This document shows positions 1 to 9,017 of a stretch of DNA of 64,000 nucleotides, piece by piece (position 1 is the stretch's first letter; each line of letters opens with the position of its first letter). The stretch lies in assembly GCF_013090115.1 (NCBI RefSeq), contig NZ_JABFNN010000039.1, positions 248,001 to 312,000 of the forward strand. Direction: 5' to 3'. The notes beneath the pieces were generated by a model, which was given only the letters and a program-made list of their open reading frames with translations, was not told the DNA's origin and did no database searches. Source of the stretch: Flagellimonas amphidinii. GTDB lineage: Bacteria > Bacteroidota > Bacteroidia > Flavobacteriales > Flavobacteriaceae. The position numbers and the translations under genes were made by a program.

Positions 1-1
1 T

Positions 2-232
2 CAACCTGAGCCGGAAAAAGACAAGGCCTTAAAAATGGGGGAGTGGAACACCATGAAAATTAGAGTGTTTGGCCCTAGCGTTACAACTTGGCTCAATGGA
101 GAGGAAATGATTCATCTGGAAGATGAAAAAATAGGTCAAGGTGAAGGTGCCATTGCACTACAAATCCATGACGGCGGTGGTATTAAAGTAAAATGGAGGA
201 ATATCACGTTAAGACCTTTAGAGGTTCAATAA
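2..232 (+). CDS. DUF1080 (3-keto-disaccharide hydrolase) protein, C-terminal fragment
   Basis: The reading frame is open from base 2 to a TAA at 230-232, so the gene starts before the window. The 76 visible residues carry the usual end of a DUF1080 concanavalin-like fold: a 'TTWLNGEEMIH' strand where the domain normally has 'T.W.NG', then 'GAIALQIHDGG', then 'VKWRNITLRPL'. These blocks are typical of the family (glycoside-modifying or carbohydrate-binding, exported). An internal ATG at 35 exists but is not needed. It converges on the next gene, also a DUF1080 protein, with 17 bases between their stop codons. Confidence 0.75.
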   Translation, partial: QPEPEKDKALKMGEWNTMKIRVFGPSVTTWLNGEEMIHLEDEKIGQGEGAIALQIHDGGGIKVKWRNITLRPLEVQ

Positions 233-249
233 TACCCTAAAGGCTTAAT

Positions 250-1197
250 CTAATACATTGTTGGCGTAACCACAAAACTTCGATATTCAATAGGGCCATG
301 GTCTCCCTGAATCATAAAGGGGCCTGGCTCTCCTTCTTTACTGTCCAAAGCACCGCCAGTAATTCCTGGAATGGTTTGGTCATTAATAACGGTACGACCA
401 TTGGCAACTATGGTCACTCTTCTTCCTATTAAAGTGATGTCATAGGTCTGCCATTCTCCAGCCGCCTTAGCTGCATTTTCATTAGGTTCCAAAAAGCCAT
501 AAACCCCTCCTAGGTAAATATCCATTGGGTCTAAACCAACATTATCCGCTATTTGGACCTCATATCTACCTCGAAGATATATACCACTATTACTATGTTC
601 GGGAAAACGAAATTCAACATGCAGTTTAAAATCTTCAAATTTTTGGTCAGAAATTAAATTGGAACCCGATTCAGGGCTGGTCAAAATTCCATCTTTAATC
701 ACCCATTGTTTTTTATCGCCTTCCATGTGCCATCCACTTAAATCTTTCCCATTGAACAAAGCAATAGGCTCTCCCCAAGACGGGTTTTCAGCATATTCCA
801 ATTTTGGAGCCCTGGAACCTTTCCATTGTACTTCAGAACCGTCGGTATAGATCATGGTTCCCTTTACTTCATTTCCAACCAATTCCCCATTAAAAATCAT
901 ATCGCCACCTTCTGGCTCCCATTGTCTAGGAATACTAAAATTGAATTTATTCTCTTCCGAAGTTTTAATCTCTGCTATGGGTCGCGCACTACCAAAAGCA
1001 AATACAAATCGACCCGTTAATGTTGCATGCCCCGAATGTCTTATTTCCAGCCAAGAGGGAACGGTCTTCCCCATAAACTCCATTTCCAAGTCCCATCTGC
1101 CTTCCAGAGGGCTACTCTTTTGTGCAAGTAAACTTCCTGAAAAGAAAAAAAGAAAGGCACAACAGAAACTAACAATAGACTTTAGTGGAGAAATCAT
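250..1197 (-). CDS. exported DUF1080 domain protein
   Basis: A 315-residue protein that begins with a signal peptide (hydrophobic stretch 'FCCAFLFFF' ending near 'SLLAQ'). A longer frame to 1335 exists but would overlap the upstream gene and bury the signal peptide, so the ATG at 1197 was chosen. Residues about 25-115 form an all-beta N-terminal domain. From about residue 130 a DUF1080 domain follows, with 'ALFNGKDLSGWH', 'SGIYLRGRYEVQI', 'GEWQTYDITL' and C-terminal 'IQGDHGPIEYR'. DUF1080 proteins are secreted and act on or bind carbohydrates in Bacteroidota. The exact substrate cannot be read from the sequence. Confidence 0.85.
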   Translation of the reverse strand: MISPLKSIVSFCCAFLFFFSGSLLAQKSSPLEGRWDLEMEFMGKTVPSWLEIRHSGHATLTGRFVFAFGSARPIAEIKTSEENKFNFSIPRQWEPEGGDMIFNGELVGNEVKGTMIYTDGSEVQWKGSRAPKLEYAENPSWGEPIALFNGKDLSGWHMEGDKKQWVIKDGILTSPESGSNLISDQKFEDFKLHVEFRFPEHSNSGIYLRGRYEVQIADNVGLDPMDIYLGGVYGFLEPNENAAKAAGEWQTYDITLIGRRVTIVANGRTVINDQTIPGITGGALDSKEGEPGPFMIQGDHGPIEYRSFVVTPTMY

Positions 1198-1267
1198 TAC
1201 ATACAGTTTTAGATGACGTCCAAGATAAGTTATATTTCCTAAAATTTCAGGCTGAAAGAGTGGCAAA

Positions 1268-2362
1268 TTATTCGCATCCCCCAATAAATCCAGTTGCATT
1301 GAACTTGGTCTGGACAGCTCCTTGCAATCCGCCATCAGTCAATTGAATCACTAAATTGTTGTCTCCACTACCATCTCTTTTAGGTGTACAATACTCAAAA
1401 AGGTAAAAACTATTTGCCTGTTCAGAAACTCTTTGGGATATCTGGTTGAATGTAGTTTCCAATTCTTCCTTATTTCCAGCAAAAACACTTGCGGTTTTAC
1501 CAATATTGGTCAACACTTCGGTGTCAATCTCGGCACCTAAACCAATAGTAAAAAAGGATATGTTTTTATCTGCATCGTTTACAGCCTTAAGGGCGGCTTC
1601 CTCAGAATAACGTGATGCCTGATCCGTTCCATCAGTAAAAAGGACAATGGAGGCCGCACCAATAGTGGAAGCTTGTTTATTGGCATTGATTAAATTTTCA
1701 GCAATATTAGTGGATTTGATTACCGCCCCATACAAATCTGTGGAGGGATCGTTACTAATATCTGCGGTTATTCCTTCAATGGAAGTTATTAATTCTGCGC
1801 TGGAAGATGTCAATGGATTGAGTTGGTGCAATTCATCCTCACCATCAAACCAATAAATGGCCATTTGAAAGGATTCTGATTCTGACTCTGGTGCTGGCAT
1901 TACATTGTTTACAAAACTGCTGGCTGCAGATTTCAGTTCCGCCAAACTACCTTCAAGCACACTATTGCTCAAATCCAAAACCAATAAGGTATTATTATTG
2001 AAGACTTGCGAATTTGGGGAAATACGGGCTTGGGACTCTGAGGATGAAATCGTATTAAAGCAATCATCGTTCCGTCCCTGCTCATAAATAGTGAACTGAT
2101 TGGCAGTTAACCCAGAAATAGGATTGCCCAAAAGGTCGGTCACTTTAAAAAGTATGGAAACTTTTCCTGGAAGTGCAGTAAACTCATCTTGGATGGACAG
2201 CAACAGTTCATTGTCATCAAAACCTAAACATTTATCCGGTTCTTCTCCTAGGCCTAATTCACTTTGGTTGATGTCAAAACTTACATCATCATCTGCATTT
2301 CCGCAGGAAACAATTAGCAATGTCAAAATGGTAATAACAACGTATTGAAGTACATTTTTCAT
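1268..2362 (-). CDS. von Willebrand factor A domain lipoprotein
   Basis: 364 residues. The N-terminus is a lipoprotein signal with lipobox 'LLIVSC' (Cys about residue 20), so the protein is probably anchored in the envelope. A short beta domain (about 45-110) precedes a VWA domain (about 115-310). The VWA shows the metal-ion site motif 'DLSNS' after 'NTLLVL' and the later conserved 'VLFTDGTD'. VWA domains bind protein partners through a divalent cation. The gene runs in the same direction as the DUF1080 gene 70 bases downstream and may be co-transcribed. Partner and role are unknown. Confidence 0.8.
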   Translation of the reverse strand: MKNVLQYVVITILTLLIVSCGNADDDVSFDINQSELGLGEEPDKCLGFDDNELLLSIQDEFTALPGKVSILFKVTDLLGNPISGLTANQFTIYEQGRNDDCFNTISSSESQARISPNSQVFNNNTLLVLDLSNSVLEGSLAELKSAASSFVNNVMPAPESESESFQMAIYWFDGEDELHQLNPLTSSSAELITSIEGITADISNDPSTDLYGAVIKSTNIAENLINANKQASTIGAASIVLFTDGTDQASRYSEEAALKAVNDADKNISFFTIGLGAEIDTEVLTNIGKTASVFAGNKEELETTFNQISQRVSEQANSFYLFEYCTPKRDGSGDNNLVIQLTDGGLQGAVQTKFNATGFIGGCE

Positions 2363-2465
2363 TTTCTATTCAGTTTGAGGTTCTCCAAGGAAAACGCTCA
2401 ACTTTATTGAAAATTATTTTTTATTCGGGTAAATAATCTAAAGAAAAGTTAAAAAAAGGTAGTGC

Positions 2466-2498
2466 TTGTTAAAAAAAACGCACTCCAAGTAAATTTTG
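2466..2498 (+). promoter_or_regulatory. candidate Bacteroidota-type promoter of the molybdenum operon
   Basis: A TTG at 2466-2468 is followed after 21 bases by TAAATTTT(G) at 2490-2498. This is close to the flavobacterial consensus TTG-N17-23-TAnnTTTG and lies about 42 bases before the first start codon of the operon. It is a pattern match only; one base departs from the consensus. Confidence 0.35.
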
Positions 2499-2540
2499 GT
2501 AACTTCAACAAGAACTATCTAGTAATCAATTCAAAAAACT

Positions 2541-3002
2541 ATGCCAACGTATCAAATTAAAATCAATGGAGCTTCCAAAACAGTTGATGTAGCGGAAGAT
2601 ACTCCAGTATTGTGGGTGCTACGAGATCATTTAGACCTTGTAGGCACCAAATATGGATGTGGAATAGGTCAATGTGGAGCCTGTACCATTCATGTAGATG
2701 GAACTGCCATGCGAAGCTGTTCGCTTACCTTGGCTCAAATCGAAGGAAAATCAATCACTACAATTGAAGGTCTTTCCGAAGATGGAACGCATCCCGTTCA
2801 AGAAGCCTGGAAAGAAGTGGATGTTCCACAATGTGGTTACTGCCAAGCAGGACAAATCATGACAGCTTCAGCGTTTTTGGAAAATAATCCAAATCCCTCC
2901 GAGGAAGACATTAAGAATGCCATGCATGGCAACATCTGTCGTTGTGCATCCTACACCCGTATCAAAAAAGCAGTGCAAGTTGCTGCGGACAATATGGGTT
3001 GA
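2541..3002 (+). CDS. (2Fe-2S) small subunit of a molybdenum hydroxylase (IorA-like)
   Basis: 153 residues, the normal size for the iron-sulfur subunit of isoquinoline/aldehyde oxidoreductases. All eight cluster ligands are present. Cys40, 45, 48 and 60 lie in 'YGCGIGQCGACTIHVDG' and after it (plant-ferredoxin-type cluster). Cys98, 101, 133 and 135 lie in 'CGYCQAGQIM' and 'GNICRCASY' (helical cluster). The subunit passes electrons away from the molybdenum site of the large subunit encoded next. It is the first gene of a ten-gene co-directional run. No FAD subunit is seen, so electrons probably go to a cytochrome or other carrier, as in IorAB-type enzymes. Confidence 0.95.
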   Translation: MPTYQIKINGASKTVDVAEDTPVLWVLRDHLDLVGTKYGCGIGQCGACTIHVDGTAMRSCSLTLAQIEGKSITTIEGLSEDGTHPVQEAWKEVDVPQCGYCQAGQIMTASAFLENNPNPSEEDIKNAMHGNICRCASYTRIKKAVQVAADNMG

Positions 3003-3042
3003 TTGCAAGATTACCTTTCCTTATATACCTAAAAACAAAAAG

Positions 3043-5283
3043 ATGTCAACAAATAACAATAACAATCTAAGTAGAAGAGCCTTTATGCGCAATACTTCCT
3101 TGGCAGGAGGAGGTTTGGTGATTGGCTTTAACCTTTTCCAGGCGTGCAAACCTAAAGTCATTGCCGAGCCTGCCATTGATTTAGCAAGTTTGGACTATAA
3201 TGATTTTAATGCCTTTATCAAGATTGCGGACAACGGTGCGGTCACCATTTTCTCTCCAAATCCGGAAGTAGGCCAGGGAGTTAAGACCTCCATGCCTATG
3301 ATCATTGCTGAAGAATTGGACGTAGCATGGAAAGATGTATACGTTGAGCAAGGTGTTTTAGATACCGAGAACTATACAAGACAAGTAGCTGGAGGAAGCC
3401 AATCCATCAGATTCGGGTGGGACGCCCTACGTCAGACAGGAGCAGCGGCCAAACAAATGTTGATCAGCGCAGCTGCAGCCAAATGGGGCGTTGATCCCTC
3501 CGAGTGCACCGTAAGTGAGGGGGTCATATCCAATGCAGCCGGAGAAACTTTGGGATATGGAGACGTAGTGAAAGAAGCAGCCCTTTTGGAAGTCCCTGAT
3601 ATTGAGCAACTCAAGCTAAAATCGCCCAAGGATTACAAAATCATGGGCAAAGATGCTTCCAATGTTGATATTAGCAAGATAGTGACTGGAAAACCACTCT
3701 TCGGAATGGATTACAAAACAGAAGGAATGCTCTATGCCTCGGTACTGAGACCCCCAAGTTTTGGTCAGACCTTGGTTTCCTATGATGACTCCAAGGCCAA
3801 AACCATGCCCGGTGTGGTTGACATCATAAAAATTGGTGAGAAGCTTAGAGGTCTTTTAGAAAAAGATGCAGGATTTGGCAGTAAAATCTCTTCTAGCGAC
3901 AAGGTTGTGGTTCTAGCAAAATCCACATGGCAAGCCATGAAAGCAAAAGAAGCCATTACAGCAGAATGGAAAGATGGTGAGAAAATGGAAAGCACAGATG
4001 ATCATGACAAGATATTGACAGATCTTTTAGATAATGGTAAATTCGAGACTCGACGCTCAGATGGGAACATAAAAACAGCATTTGCAGCAGCCGATGAGAT
4101 TTTGGAACGTACTTACGAGTCGCCTTTCTTGCCGCATAGTTGTATGGAGCCCATGAATTTCTATGCCAATGTGACAGATGCAAAAGTTCATTTGGTAGGA
4201 CCAATTCAAACACCGGAATGGAAAGCGGGACTAGTATCCCAAATGTTAGATCGCCCACAAGAGGAAATTCTAATGGAAATGACTCGAATAGGAGGTGGTT
4301 TTGGAAGAAGACTTTACGGAGACTTTGTTTTGGAAGCCGCAGAAATATCCGATACCATCAGAAAACCTGTGAAAGTAGTATACAGCAGGGAAGATGATAT
4401 GGAAGCCGGGGTGTACCGAATGGCCATTAAATATCGTATTAAAGCCGGTATAAAAGACGGAAAAGTAACGGCCTATCACCTTAAGGAAGCTGCCATTAAT
4501 GATAATATGTATGGATTGATTCCCAATTTCTTCCCAGCAGGTGCCATTGAAAACTATCAAGTGGATTCAGTTGCCTATGACAGTAATATTACCACTGGAG
4601 CTTGGCGCGCACCATACACCAACTTTTTGGCCTATGCCGAACAAAGTTTCTTTGACGAGTTGGCGGAATTGATGGAGGTGGACAAAATCCAGATGCGCTT
4701 GGATTTATTGGACAAGGTAAAACCAGAGGAAGATGAACGTATCCAATATTCCCCAGAACGGATGAAAGAGGTCATCCATATGGCTGTTGAAAAATCAGGT
4801 TGGGGTACCAAACCCAGCAATGTGTATCAAGGTTTTGTCAATTACTACTGCCACAATTCCCATGTTGCTGAAGTTGCCGATGTTGAAATTGAAAATGGAG
4901 AGCCTGTGGTAAAGAAGATCACTTGCGTGGTAGATTGTGGTATTGTGGTCAATCCTCTTGGTGCCCTTAACCAAATTGAAGGAGGCGTTCTTGATGGTGT
5001 TGGACATTCCATGTACGGTGAAATGAATTTTAAAGATGGTAAGCCTTTGGCAACTAATTTTGATCAATATCGATTGATTCGTATGAGAGAGGCACCAGAA
5101 GTAGTCACCTATTTTGTAGAGAACGAATATTCCCCAACTGGATTGGGCGAACCCACCTTGCCACCTGCAGGCGGGGCAATAGCCAATGCCTTCAAAGCCG
5201 CAACGGGCAATAGACTCTATAAGCAACCTTTCACCAAAAACCCAGAATTATTAAAAATGCCGGAAAAGGAAATTATAGGATAA
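3043..5283 (+). CDS. molybdopterin large subunit of a xanthine-oxidase-family hydroxylase (IorB-like)
   Basis: 746 residues from the ATG at 3043; a longer frame from 2917 only reads through the previous gene. The N-terminus has a Tat signal ('SRRAFMR' then a Gly/Leu-rich segment), so the holoenzyme is probably exported folded. Typical blocks follow: 'GQGVKTSMPMI', 'GGGFGRRLYGDF', 'GAWRAPYTNF' and C-terminal 'GLGEPTLPPAGGA', whose Glu is the expected catalytic base. The enzyme hydroxylates an aldehyde or N-heterocycle using water. Substrate is unknown. Co-transcription with cofactor genes and xdhC supports a mature, sulfurated molybdenum site. Confidence 0.93.
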   Translation: MSTNNNNNLSRRAFMRNTSLAGGGLVIGFNLFQACKPKVIAEPAIDLASLDYNDFNAFIKIADNGAVTIFSPNPEVGQGVKTSMPMIIAEELDVAWKDVYVEQGVLDTENYTRQVAGGSQSIRFGWDALRQTGAAAKQMLISAAAAKWGVDPSECTVSEGVISNAAGETLGYGDVVKEAALLEVPDIEQLKLKSPKDYKIMGKDASNVDISKIVTGKPLFGMDYKTEGMLYASVLRPPSFGQTLVSYDDSKAKTMPGVVDIIKIGEKLRGLLEKDAGFGSKISSSDKVVVLAKSTWQAMKAKEAITAEWKDGEKMESTDDHDKILTDLLDNGKFETRRSDGNIKTAFAAADEILERTYESPFLPHSCMEPMNFYANVTDAKVHLVGPIQTPEWKAGLVSQMLDRPQEEILMEMTRIGGGFGRRLYGDFVLEAAEISDTIRKPVKVVYSREDDMEAGVYRMAIKYRIKAGIKDGKVTAYHLKEAAINDNMYGLIPNFFPAGAIENYQVDSVAYDSNITTGAWRAPYTNFLAYAEQSFFDELAELMEVDKIQMRLDLLDKVKPEEDERIQYSPERMKEVIHMAVEKSGWGTKPSNVYQGFVNYYCHNSHVAEVADVEIENGEPVVKKITCVVDCGIVVNPLGALNQIEGGVLDGVGHSMYGEMNFKDGKPLATNFDQYRLIRMREAPEVVTYFVENEYSPTGLGEPTLPPAGGAIANAFKAATGNRLYKQPFTKNPELLKMPEKEIIG

Positions 5284-5287
5284 TTAT

Positions 5288-5542
5288 ATGACGATACTCT
5301 TATTTGGAATAACCAAGGACATCGTGGGATCCCCCACGTTGTCCGTTCCAACATCTAATATTTCAGGAAAAAAAGTCCCAAATACCGTTAAAGAACTAAA
5401 AGCCTATTTGGGCAAAACCTATCCTGAACTCAATAAATTAACATCTCTAGCGGTTGCAGTAAACAATTCTTATGCGGAAGATGATGCAACTATCAATGCT
5501 TATGACGAAATTGCACTGATTCCTCCCGTAAGTGGCGGGTAA
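5288..5542 (+). CDS. moaD: molybdopterin synthase small subunit MoaD
   Basis: 84 residues with a ubiquitin-like fold and the essential C-terminal Gly-Gly ('PPVSGG') that is adenylated and then thiocarboxylated to carry sulfur into molybdopterin. It starts four bases after the hydroxylase stop codon. Its usual partner MoaE is not encoded in this window. The adenylating enzyme (moeB-like) is three genes downstream. Confidence 0.92.
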   Translation: MTILLFGITKDIVGSPTLSVPTSNISGKKVPNTVKELKAYLGKTYPELNKLTSLAVAVNNSYAEDDATINAYDEIALIPPVSGG

Positions 5543-5565
5543 AACCTTAAAGTGAAACATCTCTT

Positions 5566-6552
5566 ATGTTGATCGATAATCACGGAAGACAAATCAACTA
5601 TTTGCGACTGGCGGTAACGGACCGATGCAATCTCAGGTGCAATTATTGTATGCCCGCCGAAGGAATCAACTTTGTCAACAACGACAAATTACTGTCTATC
5701 CCAGAACTTATTCAGGTCAGTCGAATTTTAGTTTCACAGGGTATCGACAAGATTCGCATAACAGGTGGTGAACCATTTGTTCGGAAGGATTTAATGGTTT
5801 TGCTTCGTGAGTTGAGCCAAATGAATGAACTCAAAGACATTTCCGTGACCACCAATGCCACATTAATTGGCCCTCATATTGATGAACTCAAAGAACTGGG
5901 CATCAAAAACGTGAATGTAAGCTTGGATTCCATCAATAGGGAAACTTTTGAACGCATTACTCGCAGGAAACAATTCGATACAGTTCACAATAACCTGATC
6001 AGGTTGATTACGGAAGGATTCAATGTGCGGATCAACTTTATCGTATTGGACGGACAGAATGAACAAGATATCATTCCCATTCTCGAATTGATGAAACATT
6101 ATAATGTCTCTGTTCGGTTTTTGGAAGAAATGCCCTTTAATGGCGGCTCCAAAAAATTCAACACCATTAAATGGAATTACAAGGCCATCTTGGAACATAT
6201 TGCAACTACATATCCTAAATTTCAGCAATTGGAATCTCCAAAGACATCAACATCCATCAACTATAAAATTGATGGACACCAAAGTACTTTTGGAATCATT
6301 CCTTCGTTCAGCAGAACCTTTTGTGGAAGTTGCAACCGACTTCGGATAACAGCCACCGGGGATGTGATTACTTGTCTCTATGGAAAACCCAAAGCAAATC
6401 TCAGGGATATTGTAAGGCAAGAAAAAAGTGAAGAAAATATCAAAAAAACAATCCTTGGTGTGATCGGCACCAGGGCCAAGACCGGGTTTGAAGCACAAAA
6501 TGAACACAGTCAAACGGTTTTTGGCAATTCAATGACCTCTATTGGAGGATAA
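5566..6552 (+). CDS. moaA: GTP 3',8-cyclase MoaA (radical SAM)
   Basis: 328 residues. It has the radical-SAM cluster motif CxxxCxxC at Cys21, 25 and 28 ('CNLRCNYC') and the second, GTP-binding cluster ligands Cys253, 256 and 270 ('FCGSCNRLR', 'ITCLYG'). The C-terminal Gly-Gly needed for activity is present ('TSIGG'). It makes (8S)-3',8-cyclo-GTP, the first step of molybdopterin synthesis. MoaC, needed for the next step, is not in this window. It lies 23 bases after moaD. Confidence 0.96.
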   Translation: MLIDNHGRQINYLRLAVTDRCNLRCNYCMPAEGINFVNNDKLLSIPELIQVSRILVSQGIDKIRITGGEPFVRKDLMVLLRELSQMNELKDISVTTNATLIGPHIDELKELGIKNVNVSLDSINRETFERITRRKQFDTVHNNLIRLITEGFNVRINFIVLDGQNEQDIIPILELMKHYNVSVRFLEEMPFNGGSKKFNTIKWNYKAILEHIATTYPKFQQLESPKTSTSINYKIDGHQSTFGIIPSFSRTFCGSCNRLRITATGDVITCLYGKPKANLRDIVRQEKSEENIKKTILGVIGTRAKTGFEAQNEHSQTVFGNSMTSIGG

Positions 6553-6579
6553 TAATTCAACAAAACTTAATTTGGAAGT

Positions 6580-7176
6580 ATGCAAGAGAATAATATTCCA
6601 AAATTGTATGGATTGGTATTGGCAGGAGGGAAGAGTACCCGTATGGGCTCAGATAAAGGTTTGCTGACCTATCACGGAGTTCCCCAACAAGAATACCTAT
6701 ACCAACTTTTAGATGGGCTTTGCGATGTTGTTTTCCTTAGTGTTCGCGAAGAACAAAAAGTAACAATTCCAGAGCACTACAAAACAATTGATGACAGGAA
6801 TGAGTATCGCGGCCCCTTTAACGGGATATTGAGTGCTCATGCTGAGTTTCCTGATGTAGCTTGGCTGGTCCTAGCTTGTGATTTGCCCTTATTGGACCAA
6901 AAAACACTGACCCAGATGGTAAGTGAAAGAAATCCAACAAAACTGGCTACATCATTTGCAACCCAAGAAACAAAACTACCAGAACCTTTGGTTACTATTT
7001 GGGAACCTGAAGGTTTAAAATCAGCTATTGTACATTTAAAATCAACAGAAAGTAGCTGCCCCCGCAAATTTTTGATCAATTCTGATATTGCATTGATCTT
7101 TCCAGAACAGGATGAAGTCCTCTACAATGCCAATTCCGTTGGTGATTACGAATATGCAAAATCAAAAATTGCGTAG
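6580..7176 (+). CDS. mobA: molybdenum cofactor guanylyltransferase MobA
   Basis: 198 residues with the nucleotidyltransferase signature 'LAGGKSTRMGSDKG' near residue 14. The 'LAGG' form is the one associated with GTP use in MobA, in contrast to 'LAAG' in the CTP-using MocA encoded at the end of the same operon. 'LACDLPLLD' (about 104-112) supplies the metal-binding aspartates. Finding both types together suggests the operon can make two dinucleotide forms of the cofactor, or that the two proteins have diverged. Confidence 0.87.
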   Translation: MQENNIPKLYGLVLAGGKSTRMGSDKGLLTYHGVPQQEYLYQLLDGLCDVVFLSVREEQKVTIPEHYKTIDDRNEYRGPFNGILSAHAEFPDVAWLVLACDLPLLDQKTLTQMVSERNPTKLATSFATQETKLPEPLVTIWEPEGLKSAIVHLKSTESSCPRKFLINSDIALIFPEQDEVLYNANSVGDYEYAKSKIA

Positions 7177-7179
7177 TAA

Positions 7180-8244
7180 ATGGATAACCGGTACATCAGA
7201 CAGACCCAATTGAAGGATTTTGGTCCGGAGGCCCAAGCAAAACTAAGCAGAAGTAAGGTTTTAGTGGTTGGTTTGGGAGGACTTGGACTTCCCGCACTAC
7301 AATACCTTAACGCTATGGGGGTGGGTACTTTAGGTCTGATGGACCAAGATGTGGTGGAACTTCATAACCTGCAACGTCAAGTGCTGTACACCGAAAACGA
7401 CTTAGGACGAACTAAGTTGGAGGTAGTATATGAAAAACTGAACCAACAAAATTCGCAAACAATATTTCAGTTGCATGACAGCTTTTTGGTGAAGGAAAAT
7501 GTCTTGGAAATCATTAGAAATTATGATGTTGTTGTAGATGCGACTGATAATTTTCCCACAAGGTATTTGATCAATGATGCTTGTGTTGTGTTGAACAAGC
7601 CCTTCGTTTATGGAGCACTCCATGGTTTTGAAGGTCATGTAAGTGTTTTTAATCATAACGATGGTCCAACGTACCGCTGCTTATATCCCAACATGCCATC
7701 TCCCGAAGAAGTCCCGAATTGCAATGATAATGGTGTTCTTGGGGTTATTCCAGGTATCATTGGCACCTTGCAGGCACTGGAGACTGTAAAAGTATTGACG
7801 GGAGTAGGGGAGACACTCTCTGGAAAATTGTTGGTATTTGATGGATTGCACCAACAATTCAACAAAATTGGCTTTAAAGGCCGAAATGAATTCAAAACCA
7901 TCTCTAAACTACAGGAATTCTATGAGTCTTCGGATTGTGACACAGTTCCTACCATCACTGTTTATGATTTTCAATCTTTACGAGACAAGGCTGAAAAATA
8001 CACTCTTATTGATGTGAGAACTCCCCAGGAATTTCAAGATCATCATCTGGAAGAAGCCACCAACATTCCGTTGGACCAATTGGAATTGCATTTAAATCAC
8101 ACTAGGAACACACTAATTTATGTGATATGTCAGTCCGGAAAACGTAGTGAGATTGCCGTCAAACAACTACAAAACAACTATCCTGAGCTAAGTTTTTGTC
8201 ATATTTTAGGGGGAATGAACAAAATGATGACTGTATGTCACTAA
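7180..8244 (+). CDS. moeB: MoeB/ThiF-type adenylyltransferase with C-terminal rhodanese domain
   Basis: 354 residues. Residues 1-245 form an E1-like adenylation domain with the nucleotide loop 'GLGGLGLP' (31-38), 'DQDVVELHNLQRQ' and 'DATDNFPTRYL'. Residues about 260-354 form a rhodanese domain with active-site Cys317 in 'CQSGKRS'. It should adenylate MoaD and deliver sulfur. Oddity: the two CxxC zinc motifs usual in MoeB are incomplete. The first reads 'PTYRC' (Thr164 where Cys is expected, Cys167 kept) and the second region has a single Cys253 ('SDCDT'). It starts three bases after mobA. Confidence 0.9.
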   Translation: MDNRYIRQTQLKDFGPEAQAKLSRSKVLVVGLGGLGLPALQYLNAMGVGTLGLMDQDVVELHNLQRQVLYTENDLGRTKLEVVYEKLNQQNSQTIFQLHDSFLVKENVLEIIRNYDVVVDATDNFPTRYLINDACVVLNKPFVYGALHGFEGHVSVFNHNDGPTYRCLYPNMPSPEEVPNCNDNGVLGVIPGIIGTLQALETVKVLTGVGETLSGKLLVFDGLHQQFNKIGFKGRNEFKTISKLQEFYESSDCDTVPTITVYDFQSLRDKAEKYTLIDVRTPQEFQDHHLEEATNIPLDQLELHLNHTRNTLIYVICQSGKRSEIAVKQLQNNYPELSFCHILGGMNKMMTVCH

Positions 8245-9017
8245 CCTCAGGTGATTTTATCCTTTTGGTTTTAGCTTTTTTTGTAGTTGCAACATTATAT
8301 GCTGCAGTTGGATTTGGTGGAGGCTCTAGCTATTTAGCTATTCTGACCCTAGTTTTGACCAGTTTTTTTGCCATAAGAAGTACAGCACTTTTGTGCAACT
8401 TAACGGTAGTTTCGGGCAGTTGCTTGCTATACTATCAAAAGGGGCATTTGCAATTCAAGAAATTCCTGCCATTCATTTTAACAAGTATACCAATGGCTTT
8501 CATTGGAGCAGTATTTAAATTAAAAGAATATATTTTTTTCATTATTCTAGCGGTAGCCTTAATTATTTCTGCTTTGACCCTCATTTATCAAACAGTAGTA
8601 TTGAAAACTAACTTAAATGTCAAAAAATACCCCGTATTTGCTCCATACATAATAGGTGCTGGTATTGGGCTGCTGTCTGGACTTGTCGGTATTGGAGGAG
8701 GGATTTTCCTTGCTCCAGTATTGAATCATATGAAATGGGACAAACCTATAGTCATAGCATCATTGGCCAGTTTCTTTATTCTGGTCAACTCTATTTCGGG
8801 CATTGGCGGATTATTTTTCAGTAACTCTTTTGAAATTTTCTGGCCAGAAATTTTGGCCTTGCTTTTTGCTGTTCTTCTTGGGGGGCAATTGGGAGTAAGA
8901 CTTAGCATAAGTAAATTATCCGCTAAACGAGTTAGAATATTGACCGCTATCTTGGTGTTGTTTGTTGGGGTTCGCGTGTTGCTTAAAAATGGACTGGAAA
9001 TAAACCTATTCGCATGA
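8235..9017 (+). CDS. TSUP (TauE/SafE) family membrane transporter
   Basis: 260 residues from the ATG at 8235, which overlaps the end of the moeB-like gene by 10 bases; an upstream ATG at 8196 would add 13 polar residues. About eight membrane segments are visible, arranged as two repeats, each opening with the family's glycine-rich motif ('AAVGFGGGSSYL' near residue 24 and 'GLVGIGGGIFLAP' near 155). TSUP proteins move sulfite, sulfonates or other sulfur anions. Its place between the sulfur-transfer gene and moeA hints at a link to cofactor sulfur supply, or to export of a product, but this is inference. Confidence 0.88.
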   Translation: MSLTSGDFILLVLAFFVVATLYAAVGFGGGSSYLAILTLVLTSFFAIRSTALLCNLTVVSGSCLLYYQKGHLQFKKFLPFILTSIPMAFIGAVFKLKEYIFFIILAVALIISALTLIYQTVVLKTNLNVKKYPVFAPYIIGAGIGLLSGLVGIGGGIFLAPVLNHMKWDKPIVIASLASFFILVNSISGIGGLFFSNSFEIFWPEILALLFAVLLGGQLGVRLSISKLSAKRVRILTAILVLFVGVRVLLKNGLEINLFA

